NCBI GenBank assembly: GCA_932521025.1
Contig: OW051469.1
Location: 8,444,398-8,508,397, forward strand
Source of the DNA: Oscheius onirici
Lineage: Eukaryota; Nematoda; Chromadorea; Rhabditida; Rhabditidae
Direction of reading: 5' to 3'
Length of the DNA stretch: 64,000 nt
The translations under genes and the position numbers were made by a program. Below the pieces are notes generated by a model that ran no database searches, was not told the origin of the DNA, and saw only the letters and a program-made list of their open reading frames with translations. Of this stretch, positions 12,538 through 24,564 are shown in pieces (positions within the stretch are counted from its first letter, which is position 1; each line of letters begins with the position of its first letter).

Positions 12538-12817
12538 CTCGAAGAAATAACAGGCTGTTTTACTTCTGCCTTGTTTTCCAGTCGACCTGCTCCTTCTTTT
12601 AATCGCTGTTCCAAAGCAAGGATCTTTTTTCTAACCGACTTGGCTCGAAAATACATGAATGTGTAATTAGTTTATTAAATTTCGCTTTTCTGAAAGTTGT
12701 CAAAAAAACGTATACTTCGACAAGACTTGACAAGTCGCCTTGACTTCTGGAGCAATTCGTCTAGTCTGTCGTCAGCTCGCTTCTGCTCCAGATGGTCGTC
12801 TTCTACTACTCTCTCAG
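12538..12817 (-). CDS. Possible coiled-coil protein, 3' exons only
   Basis: Two minus-strand segments read as charged heptad-rich peptide: about 12716-12817 (EDDHLEQKRADDRLDELLQK) and 12538-12643 (KKILALEQRLKEGAGRLENK, stop TGA at 12538-12540). They are separated by an intron whose GTATAC donor and CGAG acceptor keep phase. A further short exon-like segment (ALRNALFHFNPGKESGG) lies just downstream on the same strand, after TTTCATAG. Two AATAAA signals follow on the minus strand (12339-12344 and near 12221). The upstream part could not be connected, because no clean acceptor or start joins it. The opposite strand also has exon-like features here, so this may be spurious or a pseudogene. Family unknown. 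Confidence 0.35.
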
Positions 12818-13515
12818 GTCAGCTTGTTCCTTTTTGGTAGAAACTATTGGAAAAAGTATTTTGTTCTTGGTTTAGAGACGGCAAAAGTGACACGCTGGCT
12901 TGTGAATCCGCCATAGCCAGCAGCCATCGTCAAGATGGTGTCATGCCCGGTCTTCCCCGATTCTGAAGGGATCCTCTCGAATCCATAGCGGTGTTTGGTA
13001 TAGTTCTTGAGGACTTTTGGGATCGTATAGGGAAGACTGGAAGTGCTTTCTTTACTCTAAAATTCGAGTCTGTTACATAGTACTTGAATTTTTTTTCCAC
13101 GATCTTCTGCTGTTAACACGTTTCTAGTGAATGACCTCACTGTGTCGTCTGAAGGAATCGAGGCAGTCTCACCAGACAGATGTCCTGTAATATCCACCAC
13201 TCAAGCTGACTACGGGAGACACTACAGTGACCCATTTCCCACCACCGACAACTACTCCAATGGCCAAGATGGATAGCTGAACTGTGCCGTCACTTCTACA
13301 TCCTGCCGCTCGGAGCTGTGGACTGTCGAAAACCATATGGGCATTCCGGAACCGGAAGCGGCTCAAGATGCTATTTTTTGCCACGATTCTGGACAACTCT
13401 GAAGAATGAGAAGCTACGGACATGAATCTGTGTGATAGGTATTTCTGTCCAGGTTAGTATTACTGTATTTTTTTTAAGTCTACCTGCCGTACTGTTAATA
13501 TTCATTGCGTTTCAG

Positions 13516-14061
13516 TGCCTATGCAAGACACAGACTACTATGTTGATGGCCGGTCGAACCAAAATGAACCTACTGGTATCTGTCGTTTGGAACCGTTTCG
13601 AGAGTCGTCGCCGCTTTGTCAAGCGGCTTGGATCTGTTCTCAGAGGCTGATCTGACTGTTAGCTTTAATGCGACAGGACTGGAAGCTGATCAAATCAGAC
13701 TTCGTCTCCCATTACATGTCTTCGTTTGCACAACACTGGACAAATCATGGAGTTTGGACACGGTCAAACTGAATCTCAGTCTGGCGGAGATGAGAAGAGG
13801 AACTTTTCAATTCAGTCCAGGTTAGTGGCCGTTATTTTGGTGTATTATAGCTACAGGGCTAAAAGACCTGTATGCTCTTTGTTCTCTTGTGTTCGTGGTC
13901 GTTTGTCTTTGACGTTTGTATCTCCAGAATATCAGTGGACATGTATCCTTTTCTACACTCACTGTCCTCGTCGCTACTTCCTAATTCTGTTCTGTATGTC
14001 TCTTCTCCTATTCCCCATTACTCTTTTTCCGTTGATCTTTCTTAGGTTTTATATGTTCTAG
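13516..14061 (+). CDS. Possible unidentified gene, plus-strand exons
   Basis: Three segments join in phase with good splice signals: 13516-13575 (acceptor GCGTTTCAG, donor CTG/GTATCT), 13644-13820 (acceptor GTTCTCAG, donor CCAG/GTTAGT) and 13928-14061 (acceptor ATCTCCAG, stop TAG). The joined peptide has DYYVDGRSNQNEPTEADLTV, then a beta-like stretch RLRLPLHVFVCTTLDKSW, and ends in a hydrophobic segment (RRYFLILFCMSLLLFPITLF) that could span a membrane. A preceding exon ending at 13452 (DMNLCDRYFCP) also fits in phase. No family is recognised. Upstream plus-strand segments between 12.7 and 13.4 kb are open in places but interrupted by stops. Confidence 0.35.
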
Positions 14062-16160
14062 CTCTCTCGTTGCATTTCATTGCTGTTTAGTTACCTGTCT
14101 TCCCTTTCGTTGCCTTTCGTTGTTCAGAATTCTCACTACCTTGTCGCTTAGCTGCAAGTTAATTGTCTCTCAGATCTTACCTCACTGAATACTTTCATTT
14201 TCTCCGTTGAGAGTAGACTACTGTTCGGTTTTCTTCACAACTTGCTCTTTGCCGTTCGAGTCTTCACATAGACTCTGTACTTCGAACAATATGTTGTCTT
14301 CCAAATCGAAAATGAGTCATGCAAAAGGGAAGGAAATTGGAGACACCACAGGACATGTTCTCTCGCCGGTCAATGTGCCTGTTTGTCCGCGAAATCCCGG
14401 CGTTTCAATAGGGGGATCAGTCCTCTTTCCGAGGCAGTCTAGCTCCCTCTCTCACTTACAACCGCTGTAAATCCTTTCCTTTTCTGTTCATCTCCAAATT
14501 TCTTTGATTTATACGCACGAGCTACAGTAACCCAAAACAGGTGATGGGCACTCATTTGCAAGAAAAGTTACCATTTCAACAGTATAAAAAAACAGCCCTA
14601 TGAAATAGGTTGTCTTTCCGCCGCTGAGAGGCGAAGAAACGAGCCAAGGACAATGGGCTGCCGGCCCCGGGTAAAAAAGTAACCGTGATTTATGTGATAT
14701 GCACTGAAAAAGAGCCGGGGTCATATGGGTGTCGCGGCGCGCCTTTTAAGGTCACGTAAATGAAATTCTTCGATGATTTTCATTTACACAGGCTTTTCTT
14801 AAACTTTTCGAACGATTCCTTAGCGTTTTTTGGTCCAGAAGTTTATCTTATTGTCACAATGAGCAGAGACGCGAGACAGAGTCTGGGAGCCTGAGAGTCT
14901 AGAGACAGATCTGTTTCTCTATCCTTTCTGTATTTGTGATTAGAAACGAATAATATAAACCGTGAATCATTGGCAATGTAAGATACTGCCGTTTACATCA
15001 GTCCGCCCCCTCGCCTTTCCTAAAATGTCTCTTTCCAGAAACCAAATTGATTTTGTCTGTCTCCTTGTTCCTCTCGAAAATTGTTGAACACATGTTTGCA
15101 CAGCTGAATCCATCCCAAAATCTCTGCTTCTCTCCGCGTGTTTTTCAGAATGCGACCTTTAACAAAAAAAATGCTTTTCCAACTAGTAATGAACAATGTT
15201 TCTTCCTGACAGAACAAGATGCCGACGAAAATGATGTTAAAATGCACGTACTTGTCATTTCACGCCCACTCCGCTGTTCCTAAGAGTTCTCTTGTCCCCA
15301 CTGGCTGAAAAAGAGCCCGTTGGAAGTTCAAGCCACTTGTAGCCAGTACTTTTGTTGCGTTGTTCGTCTAGCCCACTCACAGTCTCTTTTTCTCATTTTC
15401 TGTCTCTCTATATGTCTAATCAGGGAAAAAAGTAACGTGTTCAAGCGCAATGTTGCACTTTTATCAGAGACACCCAGAAGAAGAGAAATGAACGAGAGCG
15501 TAGGCCGGACGGGAAGACCACAGCTGATACGAACAGCTGTCCACCGGTATTATTTCGTTGTCTCTTTCTCTGTCTCAACAGGGCTTCCTTATCTTGGAAG
15601 ATGATTCATGTACTGTTTCTCTGTCTCTTTGCCTCTCTATTTCTCTGTCCCTCCGTTTCTCAGTCTCTCTCTCTCTCTGTCTCTTTGTCTCTCTGACTCT
15701 CACAACCAGTCCCTCTGTCTCTGTCTCTCTGTCTCTCTGTCAGTCTCCCATTCTCTGAGGCTCTACACCGAAATCCCCTTATCCCTACAGCTGACTCAGC
15801 GCCGGTGTATATCCCGATCACAAATTAGGGTCACAGTGATTATATTTCGGGGTGAGAGGGATCGATCCCGATAGAGAGAGAGATAGAGACAGACTGACCA
15901 CCCTGATTTTACACACATGGAGAGAGAGGTCTCTAGCCAGGACCAGACTGGTGTCGGGAGGTCGGAGACGCAGAGGGCACACGGGGCGAGAGAGAGACAG
16001 CGCTGGGACATAGAGACTCCCGGGGCTGAAGTGGCCGGTCGGCGGAAAGTTTCGAGTGCGGCTAGGATCAGCAGCCAATTTCCCACCCTTCTCTCTGTCT
16101 CTCTACTCTTTTTTAGTCTCTAGTTATTTCTATTTTTCGGTCCTTTTTCTCTCTAAAGGA
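14062..16160. other. Spacer with simple-sequence DNA upstream of the MYPT gene
   Basis: No supported coding exon is seen. The stretch 15600-15755 is a degenerate pyrimidine repeat of CTCTGTCT/CTCTGACT units; 15862-16000 is rich in GAGAGA/GAGAC on the same strand, roughly its complement. A short imperfect palindrome built on GTAAATGAAA lies near 14755-14788. The promoter of the MYPT gene is presumably here, but no motif can be named. Confidence 0.5.
15600..15755. repeat. Degenerate (CTCTGTCT)n pyrimidine microsatellite
   Basis: Repeated CTCTGTCTCT and CTCTGACT units run for about 150 bp. Similar shorter arrays recur at 43400-43420, 49905-49945, 51495-51615, 51760-51790 and 58640-58730, mostly in ABCC introns. 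Confidence 0.8.
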
Positions 16161-19100
16161 ATGATCGTTTGCGATGACGACGATATGGACCATGAGGAGG
16201 CCAGCAGCAATGCCAACATGCTTCAGAACAAGCAGGCAATAGCTCAAAATGGAATGCTCAAACGCAAGGTTGGTTCATTTTAAATATATTTTTTATTTTA
16301 AATCTTTATTAAACTACTCTTGACGAGAAAGCTGCTCAAATGCGAAAGATATAAATTCTCTGCTGGCTTCGTTTCACCTTCCTCTTTTTTCTTTCTTACC
16401 ACCTCGAAAAACTAACCAATTTTTCATTTTATGAAATAATAGGGACAGTAGGCTAAATCGACAAGTTTTAGTCGTCGTCTTGTGCGTCATTTGTCTGATT
16501 TTCGTGGATTCTCGTACCCTTTAACATCTTTTGAATCACACGTTAGATGAAGGAAGATAAATTTCCTAGAACAGAAGAATAAACCTTAAAAATTTATTAA
16601 AATTCAAACTCAGACTCTTAAATTTTAAATTTCGCATAATTCAAGCTGCTCGTGTAAGTTTCTTTCCCAGATATTTTTTGATCGGAAAATGTTATGTTCT
16701 TTTAGATGTTCCTACTAACGTTTTTGCGTCAATCATACGGCCATCATAACAAACCCGGTTCATTTAACTCACCCAATTTTCGAGTTACTTCCGGCCCGTC
16801 AGTTTCGTTCTCTCTTCCAAATTCAGTCTGCCTTTTTTTCCTCTCGCGCAAAATCTCTAAATTACCCCTATTAAGTTGTCCCTCCTGGACGGCCGTTTGT
16901 CCCCTCACGGCGTCGTTCTTTCTCACTCAACAGACACTAATGTTTTCTCTTGCCGGGGCCACTATGTACATTTTTACGCGGGAGAGAGCACAGCTGGTCT
17001 CGTTAGTTCGAGAGTACCATCTGGTAGTCACTACTCTTATTACGAGACTTTACACACGAGTCTTAATTCTTGTTCTCTGTAGTTTCCCCCAGCTTTATAG
17101 TTGTCCATTTTATTTGAGAAGTCTTTTTAAAACCAAAATTGAGAAACAGAGCTGTGACATTTTGGAATGACAAATGTTTTTGTGAATGGGTATTAAAAAA
17201 TTTCAAAACAGCACAATACTTAAAGACGTCATAAAATTGGGCATTTTAAAGCACTGAAAGACTGAAAACTGACTCATAAATACCGTCCGAGTTATTACAA
17301 GCTCATCTTTGGCGAGCTATTTTGAGGCTACATTAGAACTTTTTCTGCTTACTACTCTTTCAAAATTGTAGTTTTTAATCCGCTCCACAATTTTGCAGAG
17401 CACAGTAAATTCAGAAAATGCCAGCTAGTTCCTGAAATATGGAGTTTGACAGGGGCTGTTTAGCATAAGAGTTTTTTTTAACAATCGTTGCGGGATCCAA
17501 TTGCAAGTATTTGAGACAAAAGGGGGAGCTCGTTGACTTTTTTCTACTTAGCATATAAAAACAATCGACTCAGGGCTCCCTCTTTTTGAAAACTGGTGAT
17601 CCCCCTTTCGATCATTAGTTGGTGTTGTTTATCCTTCACCTATCGATTGAAGGTCCCCCGAGAGAGAGAGAGAAAAAAACAAAACGAAAGACTGAAAGAA
17701 ACAGAGCGCGAGCAAAAGTTTTGCCCGTGGTTTCTCTCTTTCTCGCGTTTTCCCCAGCCCAGAAAAGAGGCTCTGAATCAGCCCAGCCAGCCGACGCCAG
17801 CCAGCGCATTCTTCTTCGCAAATGTGTATTCAAAACGTCTTTCTCCTCTCTTCCTTTCAGCCATTTTCGTACCATTAAGTTTTTGATTGTCTCAAACTGT
17901 ATAGGCTAATTATTCCGCTTCTCCATACTGCGATAGCCCTAACCGGTTGTCTCAGGCGCTCGTTTTCCAACTTTTCGGCCCGCTGCTTCTCCTCCCAACA
18001 GTTGCGCCACCTTCCTTGTCTTCTAAAGAATCGTGCTGTTTTGACCGAGGTAACAATGATACTTGACACGAAATTGTGGCTAATCATAGGGAGAAACAAG
18101 AATTTCTGTCCCCTTTCTAGACACTAACCCAATAATCAGACAACCTTGTTATCCAAAAACTTTTTGTCGGGAATCATGATTCACCCGCATGATTAGTGCG
18201 CGAAACAAACCCAAATGGCAAATTGGTGGATGTTTCTGGGGGTCTCGTCATGGGTTTCCTGATTAACTACTTGTAGGCAATGTCAGCGCTTGTTTAAAAT
18301 TTCAGGGTCCTCAAATTTTAAGGTTTCAATTTATTCAGTTCACCGGCAGCCTACGGCAGCTTCATATTTCTGGAATAGACTATCAGTGAGATTCTCTTTG
18401 TTCCTCTACTCTGACACTGCAATAATCAGATGCAATCCTCAAAAATACGGACGGACGAACACCATTACAGAAAGATCTATCTAAACCAGCAGTACCTTCT
18501 TTCAGTCTATTCTAGACGCCTTTATTACTTCTGATAATCTACGAAATTCATCTCCATTATTTCTTGTCAATAAGCCGTGATTTAATAGCTTGGTGAAGTT
18601 CTCAAAAATAGTCGTTTTTTTAACGAAATTAGAACATTTTTAAAATGTTCCTTTGTACCAGAAACATAGAGATGCTTCTACAGTCAGTTTTTCGTTGCTT
18701 TTTCGCTAGCTGTTTTTTAGTTTCCATACGTTTGTGGTGGGATGTACGACTTCCATGGTATAGGTCCGATGTAACAGACTTCAAATCAGTGAGGACTCTT
18801 GGCGAAAAAAAATGCACTTTCATCGTTTCTGTCTCTCTCCTCCCTTCTTTTCTTGTGGTCGGCAGACAAGTCATGGTGCGTAATCCAGTTTGTAAACATT
18901 TGGACACTCCCCGTCTTGAGCAGCTTTTCTCCTTTTTTTTCAAGGGCCAATGTTTTCGTTTCAAAAATCCCCCTAAAATTCCTCAAACCACTTTTTTTCA
19001 GGAGCAACTTCAACGCTGGGAGAGCAGCGAGATGAATGGAGAGTCGCAGACGAAGCGGCGGAAACCGCGCGTGAAATTCCAGGTTATTTTGAATTTTGTT

Positions 19101-22100
19101 ACAAAAATATACTTATTTTTAGGACAGTGACATTTTCCTGAGCGCTTGCATGTCTGGAGATGAGGACGAAGTGGAAGACTTGCTGAAAAAAGGTGCTGAC
19201 ATCAATACGGCTACTGTTGATGGACTGACCGCCCTTCATCAGGTAAGAATTATCACTATAGTTTGTTCGAAAAAAGAACTCGACCGTAACCCATTTATGT
19301 TAACGGCGAGACTCTTATCGGTCGAGATCTCTTTTCTCTTTTTTTTTGAACAAACTATAACTTTCAAAAGCGAAATTCACGTGATCAGGTTTTTGTTCGG
19401 AAATACTGAAAAATATAGAAGGAAGTACGAACAAAGTTAAAAAAGTTGTGTTTTCTTTATAATAAAAACGACAAACTGTGGGGAAAATAGCAACGAGCAA
19501 GTTTGACACAGCACTCTCTAACATGTTTTTCATTACAGAGCGTCATCGACAGCAAACCGGAGATGGTTCGCTTTTTGTGTGAAAAAGGAGCCGACGTCAA
19601 CGCGCAGGACAATGAAGGCTGGACGCCGCTCCACGCCGCCGCCTGCTGCGGAAATTTGCCCATTGTGAAGTATTTGTGTGAACACGGGGCCGACATTTCC
19701 ATCATCAATAGGTTTGGCTAAGAGAGATGGAGGGAAACTATTGATTTTTTTCAGTGACAAAGAGCTGGCCATGGATCTGGCTGATGACGAGACGTGCAGG
19801 GAATTTTTGGAAGGGGAACACGAGTCAAAAGACATTGATCCCGAAGAGTGCCGTGACGCTGAACTCACGACCATGATGGGAGATGCTAAGACTTGGATCA
19901 GGGAAGGAGTCTATGGGTTAGTTTTGACTGGTTTAAGCCGATAAAAACCATAATTTCAGTGACAAAGCACACAGTCGAACAGGAGCTACTGCCCTGCATG
20001 TTGCTGCAGCCAAAGGCTATACGCAACTTTTGGAAATGTTGATCCAGGCGGGTGGAGACATTCGACAGAGGGACAGAGATGGCTGGACGCCTCTTCACGC
20101 CGCAGCTCATTGGTCGGAACGTGACTCGTGTAAGATCCTTATGGAACATGGAGCTACAGTGAAGGACGTTAACATGGCCGTAAGTTGAGTTTTATTCGCG
20201 TTTTGGAGAACAATCTTTAGGGACAAGACGTTCTGACTGTGGCGGATAAGGAAGTGGTAGAGTATCTTGAAGAGCTGGAGAAGGCAGCAGAGTCTAGACG
20301 CTCTATGCCCGCTTCCAATGCACCTGTTCTGCAGGACAAAAATGCTCGGCTGCATCACGAAGAGCATACGATCACGTCGGAACATAAGAGAGAACTTCAG
20401 CACAGAGACCAGAGCAGGTTTATTGCATTCTAAGATTCTTGTTTATCAAGTTTTTTAGCGAGAAAGAAATGCTTCACTCATTTGCCAAAGTTCCTCGGAT
20501 GGAGAAATCGCCTTCGATCGAGCCTTCTGTCGAGGCGAGAAAAGTTCCGACGGAAGAAGAGAGAGTCTCGTCGTCTTCGGAAAGAATGTCCGAGAGGTCG
20601 CAGTCTGAGAAATCAAAGTCGAGCAGTGAACCGCCTGGCAGTTATAGGTGAGTGATGGAAGTTGAATTGCCACCAAATGGCTTTCCATCCTTCGTCAAAA
20701 ATATCCGAAATACGGATATACGCTTTACACCAACATTTTAAGCATTTTTGTAACAAATTATTTTCAGATCCACCGAGGAGGAAATGTCCGCCAGTACAGC
20801 CTCTGAACGTCTAGAAAAGTCAATGTCTGTTGATAGATCGGAGAGGTCAACGACCGCTTCGGTGACTCCATCCTCGGCATCTTCTGCCTCGTCGATGATT
20901 TCCAGTTCTGCTTCAACTTCGGTATTTATTTTTTGTTTAAAACTCTAAAGTTTTGTTTTAGACGCCCACAAGCACGAGTCTTCAAGGAGATCAGACTGTA
21001 ACCGCGACAGTTCCATTGAGACCTCTTCAACAGCCAAACTCTTGGATTAACCGAGGCGTCCAGCTTATATCGAGGTAGATTTTATACTCTTTTTCCACGA
21101 TATGGGCGGCCAAATTACCGGCGGATTATCTGAAGTTCTTACAAAACTCGTTCAGATCGAACAGCTCTGGTTCAACGCGAACCTCTCTGGAATCTGGCAG
21201 TGTGTCCTCTTCTCAACAAATGTCATCAAATACATCGTCCTCAGTTCCATCGTCAGCTTCTCCAGCCAATCCGGTTTTCACAAAACCGCTGTGAGTTTTT
21301 TAAGCTGTCACTTGTCCTTGTCCTCTTTATGTTTGTGGTCTTTAGTTATGTCCAACCATATACGTCTGTCCAACGTTCCACCTCAATTCCGTCCAATCTG
21401 CCCTGGGCATCGTTATGTCGGAGCAGCAACTACTACCCACCAGCCACGACACACAACTTTCTCAGCACGAATCGTGTCTCTGCCTTTCGTCCACTTGTCA
21501 AGAACACAACGGCGACGAACAGCTCATCGGACGTACCGCGCGGGCATCAACCCCAGCACCTCAGTCCGCAGAAAATGAGGTCCTACATGTCAGCATGCCT
21601 TTTCCCACTTTGTGTTTCACTATCTTTAACCCTTACTGGTTAAAAACCCCTTTTTTAGGCCTTGGCAATCGAATGTCGTCAATGAGAGCGAAGCTGAAAG
21701 ACGAAGCACTGCCCGTCTACAACGTCAAAACCGTCGATCGACACAAGGTGTCACCAAAGTGAGTCAGCCTTTTTTCGCGCTCTTCTCTTGTTTCTCGTCT
21801 TTTTATATATGAAAACATTTCTAGGAACAACTGGAAGAAGCTCGTGGAATGGCGATTGAAGATGCTCTGAGGAGACGAGGATCTGCTCAAACGAGTTTCG
21901 GATACGGTGCTTCTAGTGGAACAGCTGCCAGAGAAAATCCGGTAGGTATTGAATAGAAAAGTGCACTTTCTGAGTCAGACGTAGAGAACAATCGAAAGCT
22001 TGAATCACAGCTCTTTCTTCGCCTTCCGGGCGCTGTTTTCTTTCCATTTGCGCCGATGTAAAAGCACACTGGCATTTTAATCTTTTTTATTGCCTCACGA

Positions 22101-24564
22101 TTTTCAATTCAGTCTGTAATCCTGTTTTTACTTTCCTTCCCTTGTCAATTAGTCGCCGAATTGATAGGCTGCGCGACTCTGCGGGAGAGACTGACCTAAT
22201 ATTCGCTAGTCACCTTGCATATCGTTAAGAGGGGGGATCAGCCAAGCGGAATGTGACATGAGAACATTTTTCAGGCACTAGCTCGTCTAGCTTCGGAAGA
22301 ACGCGACTCCATGTCTGATAGAAGCGAGTCTGTTGATAGAATGTCCACAGCTCCTGGAAGAATCGGCTCTTCAGTGAGAAGGACATCAGAACTTGGTTAG
22401 TTTTTGAATATTTCAGACAAAAACATGAGTTCAGAGTCTGATAAGTCACCAGGTCGGCTGTCACCGCCAATGACCAGTGCCACTCTTTCGCTGCCAGCTG
22501 CTCCTTCGCCTGGCAGCACACCTTCTGCCGCTAACATTCGTCGCCGCAGTCAGGTAATCCTAGACCTTTTTTCGCGTCACAAATTGCTCGCCCAAAGCAC
22601 ATTTATGTTGTCCTTTTTGTGTTCGTTGTTTGGTTCTAGTTTAGTCCTTTACAGCAGGGCATGCCACTGTCACGGTCAAATCGACGAGGAACGGGACCCG
22701 TACAGGCTGAAGATCTACAGTTGGCACAAAACCACAAATCGGATCTTCTCTCATTTGGAAGTAGCTCCCGAAATGGGCTATCTTCGACGGTCAACAGAAC
22801 TTACTTGACCTTCAATCGACCCGAGTCTCGGATCGGTACGACGGTCCCCACACCATCTGATAAGAGTCAATCTGCACCGCCTGCTCCCTCTCCAACGGTA
22901 TGTTTGTGACTTGGAGAGAGTATCTTTTTTATGTTTTGTGCCTGGTTCAGTTTATAGTTAAAACCTGTGTGCTTTATGTTCTGCAATTCCGTTTTTGTGA
23001 AAAACTCCGTGCGCAGCTGTGTTTCGGAAATCCCGAAAATTTGAAGCAAACAGTATCACGAGCAACCTTCTATAAATACAGGATCAAAAGATGAGAAAAT
23101 CGACGATTCACGCGACTCAAATTAGAAACAAATCTGACCTCTCAAGTAGTAGTTGTCCCCGCCTCGCAGTTAGCAAAGAGAAAAAGAGTCGAGAGGCAGT
23201 CGTTTTCTCGTCGTTAAACATTGCCCCACTCATCCAGTCTCGCGTCATTTCGAGCTACAGCTAGATGGCTTCCTCTTACGGGTCCACATTTTCTCCAAGA
23301 TTGTTGCGTCGACCGGGACGATTTCTTTCAAACGTGCGATCACAGAGCAGCAGTGCCGTTCAAGATTTTCGCTGGAATGTCGTTAATTATGATTTGTTGC
23401 GAGACGTTGTGAGTGAAACTTTTGGTTCAAAAATGATCCTTGCTAATAATTTATAAAATTACTATTTTTAGGGAAATACTCCCGTCGCTCCTCTTCGAAG
23501 CGCAGCCATAAATCCAACGAGTACTCAACGAGTCACTTCAAGAGTGGCTGTTCAACCCACTTCCTACAGCTCACAGGTCAGTTTTTTTGTAATCTTTGAC
23601 TAAGATTTTTTAGGGTCCTCAAACTTCATCGGTTCTGACGCGACCAACCGAGACCAATCTCAACTACAAAGCACTCTACGAAAAGGAGAGAGCCGAGTGT
23701 GAGAGACTGAGGAAGGAGCTGGACGATGCTAAGAGGAGTGGAGATGTGAGTAAATGCCTAACTTTTGTACTACTCTGATCAGGGATGGGTACGCAAAAGT
23801 CTGTAAACTCGTGCCGTTTGCAATCTAGCGAAAACACAGTGCTCTAACTAATTTTCCCTGATGCGCAGACTTTGAATGTGCCTGTAAAAAATATTAAAGT
23901 AGAAAAAACTAGAGACTGATCCAAAAACTAGAAACTAGAGACTTACTGGAGAGAGTTTGTTGTCCAACTTTCTTTCAAGACGCCGCGTAAAAGACCTTCA
24001 GCTGAAATCTTTTTACAAAAAAAATCCCGAACAGAAGTTTTGTTTTCAGAACTCACTGTCTGCCTACCGCGTCACTTCACGCCTACGAAATGGAACCTCG
24101 ACATCGTCTCCGGGAACAACTCCTATCGGAAAGTCGCCATCCATCGGCTCTATGGAAGACGGTGATCGTCGCTCTCTTGAAAGAAAAATAGCTGAACTCG
24201 AACTTCAAGTCAAGGTAAGAGTTTTAGAGCTGGTAATATTGCTTTATTTTTAAAGGAACAACAGAACATGCGCGATGAAAATAGTCGCCTGCGCGCAGAG
24301 AATGATGCTCTCGTGAGGGTTTTGGCCAAAGTCAGCCGACCAACTCAGGCCTAGGTGGGGTATTCTTTTTGTGTGAAACTTCTCTACCTGTCTAAAAGTT
24401 AACATTCTTTCCGCGATAACCGGCTGCTTCACAGCAAAAAAAAATGTATTTTCTTTAAATAAATTCATTTTCAGAGCGTGAACCAGTTGAAACTAGAAAA
24501 TGCCCGTCTGAAGGAGGAGCACGGAGCTTTGGTTCGAGTTATCTCAAAAATGTCCTCGTCATAG
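16161..24564 (+). CDS. mel-11: Myosin phosphatase targeting subunit (MYPT1 / MEL-11 type)
   Basis: Twenty-two exons join in phase: 16161-16268, 19002-19082, 19123-19242, 19539-19711, 19755-19916, 19960-20179, 20221-20417, 20459-20647, 20768-20921, 20962-21074, 21156-21290, 21346-21579, 21659-21758, 21825-21941, 22275-22395, 22417-22553, 22655-22897, 23265-23408, 23472-23576, 23614-23745, 24050-24214, then 24475-24564 (1079 aa) or the alternative 24256-24354 (1082 aa). Residues 59-62 are RVKF, the docking motif for protein phosphatase 1. Ankyrin repeats follow to about residue 290 (ADINTATVDGLTALHQ, DNEGWTPLHAAA, GATALHVAAAKGY). RRSTQGVT (about 654-661) matches the inhibitory Rho-kinase site around Thr696 of MYPT1; RRGTGPVQAED may correspond to the Thr853 site. 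The C-terminus is coiled coil plus leucine zipper. Expected role: directs PP1 to myosin light chain to control actomyosin contraction. The first exon (MIVCDDDD) is less certain than the rest; the symbol is by homology. Confidence 0.93.
19257..19359. mobile_element. Short foldback MITE, family L (MYPT intron)
   Basis: TATAGTTTGTTCGAAAAAAG at the left is mirrored by a GAACAAACTATA end at the right, with CGGTCGAG/CTCGACCG inside. It shares AAAAAAGAACTC followed by a GTAACCCA block with the element at 46471-46646. It lies wholly in the intron after the third MYPT exon. Confidence 0.65.
23265..23408 (+). other. MYPT exon beginning with ATG: internal exon or alternative first exon
   Basis: This 144-base exon begins exactly with ATGGCTTCC after an AG acceptor (GCTACAGCTAG). 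It is a whole number of codons and fits phase 0 on both sides, so it can be read through. An acceptor placed directly before an ATG could also serve trans-splicing and start a short isoform made only of the C-terminal coiled coil and zipper. Confidence 0.4.
24256..24354 (+). CDS. Alternative terminal leucine-zipper exon of the MYPT gene
   Basis: This exon follows the donor at 24214 in phase and encodes EQQNMRDENSRLRAEN, then DALVRVLAKVS, ending at TAG 24352-24354. The second terminal exon (24475-24564) encodes SVNQLKLENARLKEEHGALV, then RVISKMS. The two align position for position with each other and with the conserved MYPT end ([20 protein letters not shown]), so one is a tandem duplicate of the other. 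AATAAA at 24458-24463, just before the second exon, could end transcripts that use this one. Confidence 0.75.
   Translation, partial: EQQNMRDENSRLRAENDALVRVLAKVSRPTQA
24458..24463 (+). terminator. AATAAA poly(A) signal between the two MYPT terminal exons
   Basis: AATAAA sits 104 bases after the stop of the first terminal exon and 11 bases before the acceptor of the second. Cleavage here would commit the transcript to the first zipper; skipping would allow splicing to the second. Confidence 0.5.

Noticed and set aside
15047-15874. Several overlapping ORFs of serine- and leucine-rich peptide
   Set aside because: They are translations of the CTCTGTCT microsatellite.
16706-17170. 154-residue plus-strand ORF in the first MYPT intron
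   Set aside because: No recognisable domain, no splice sites joining the MYPT frame, and AT- and C-rich low-complexity composition.
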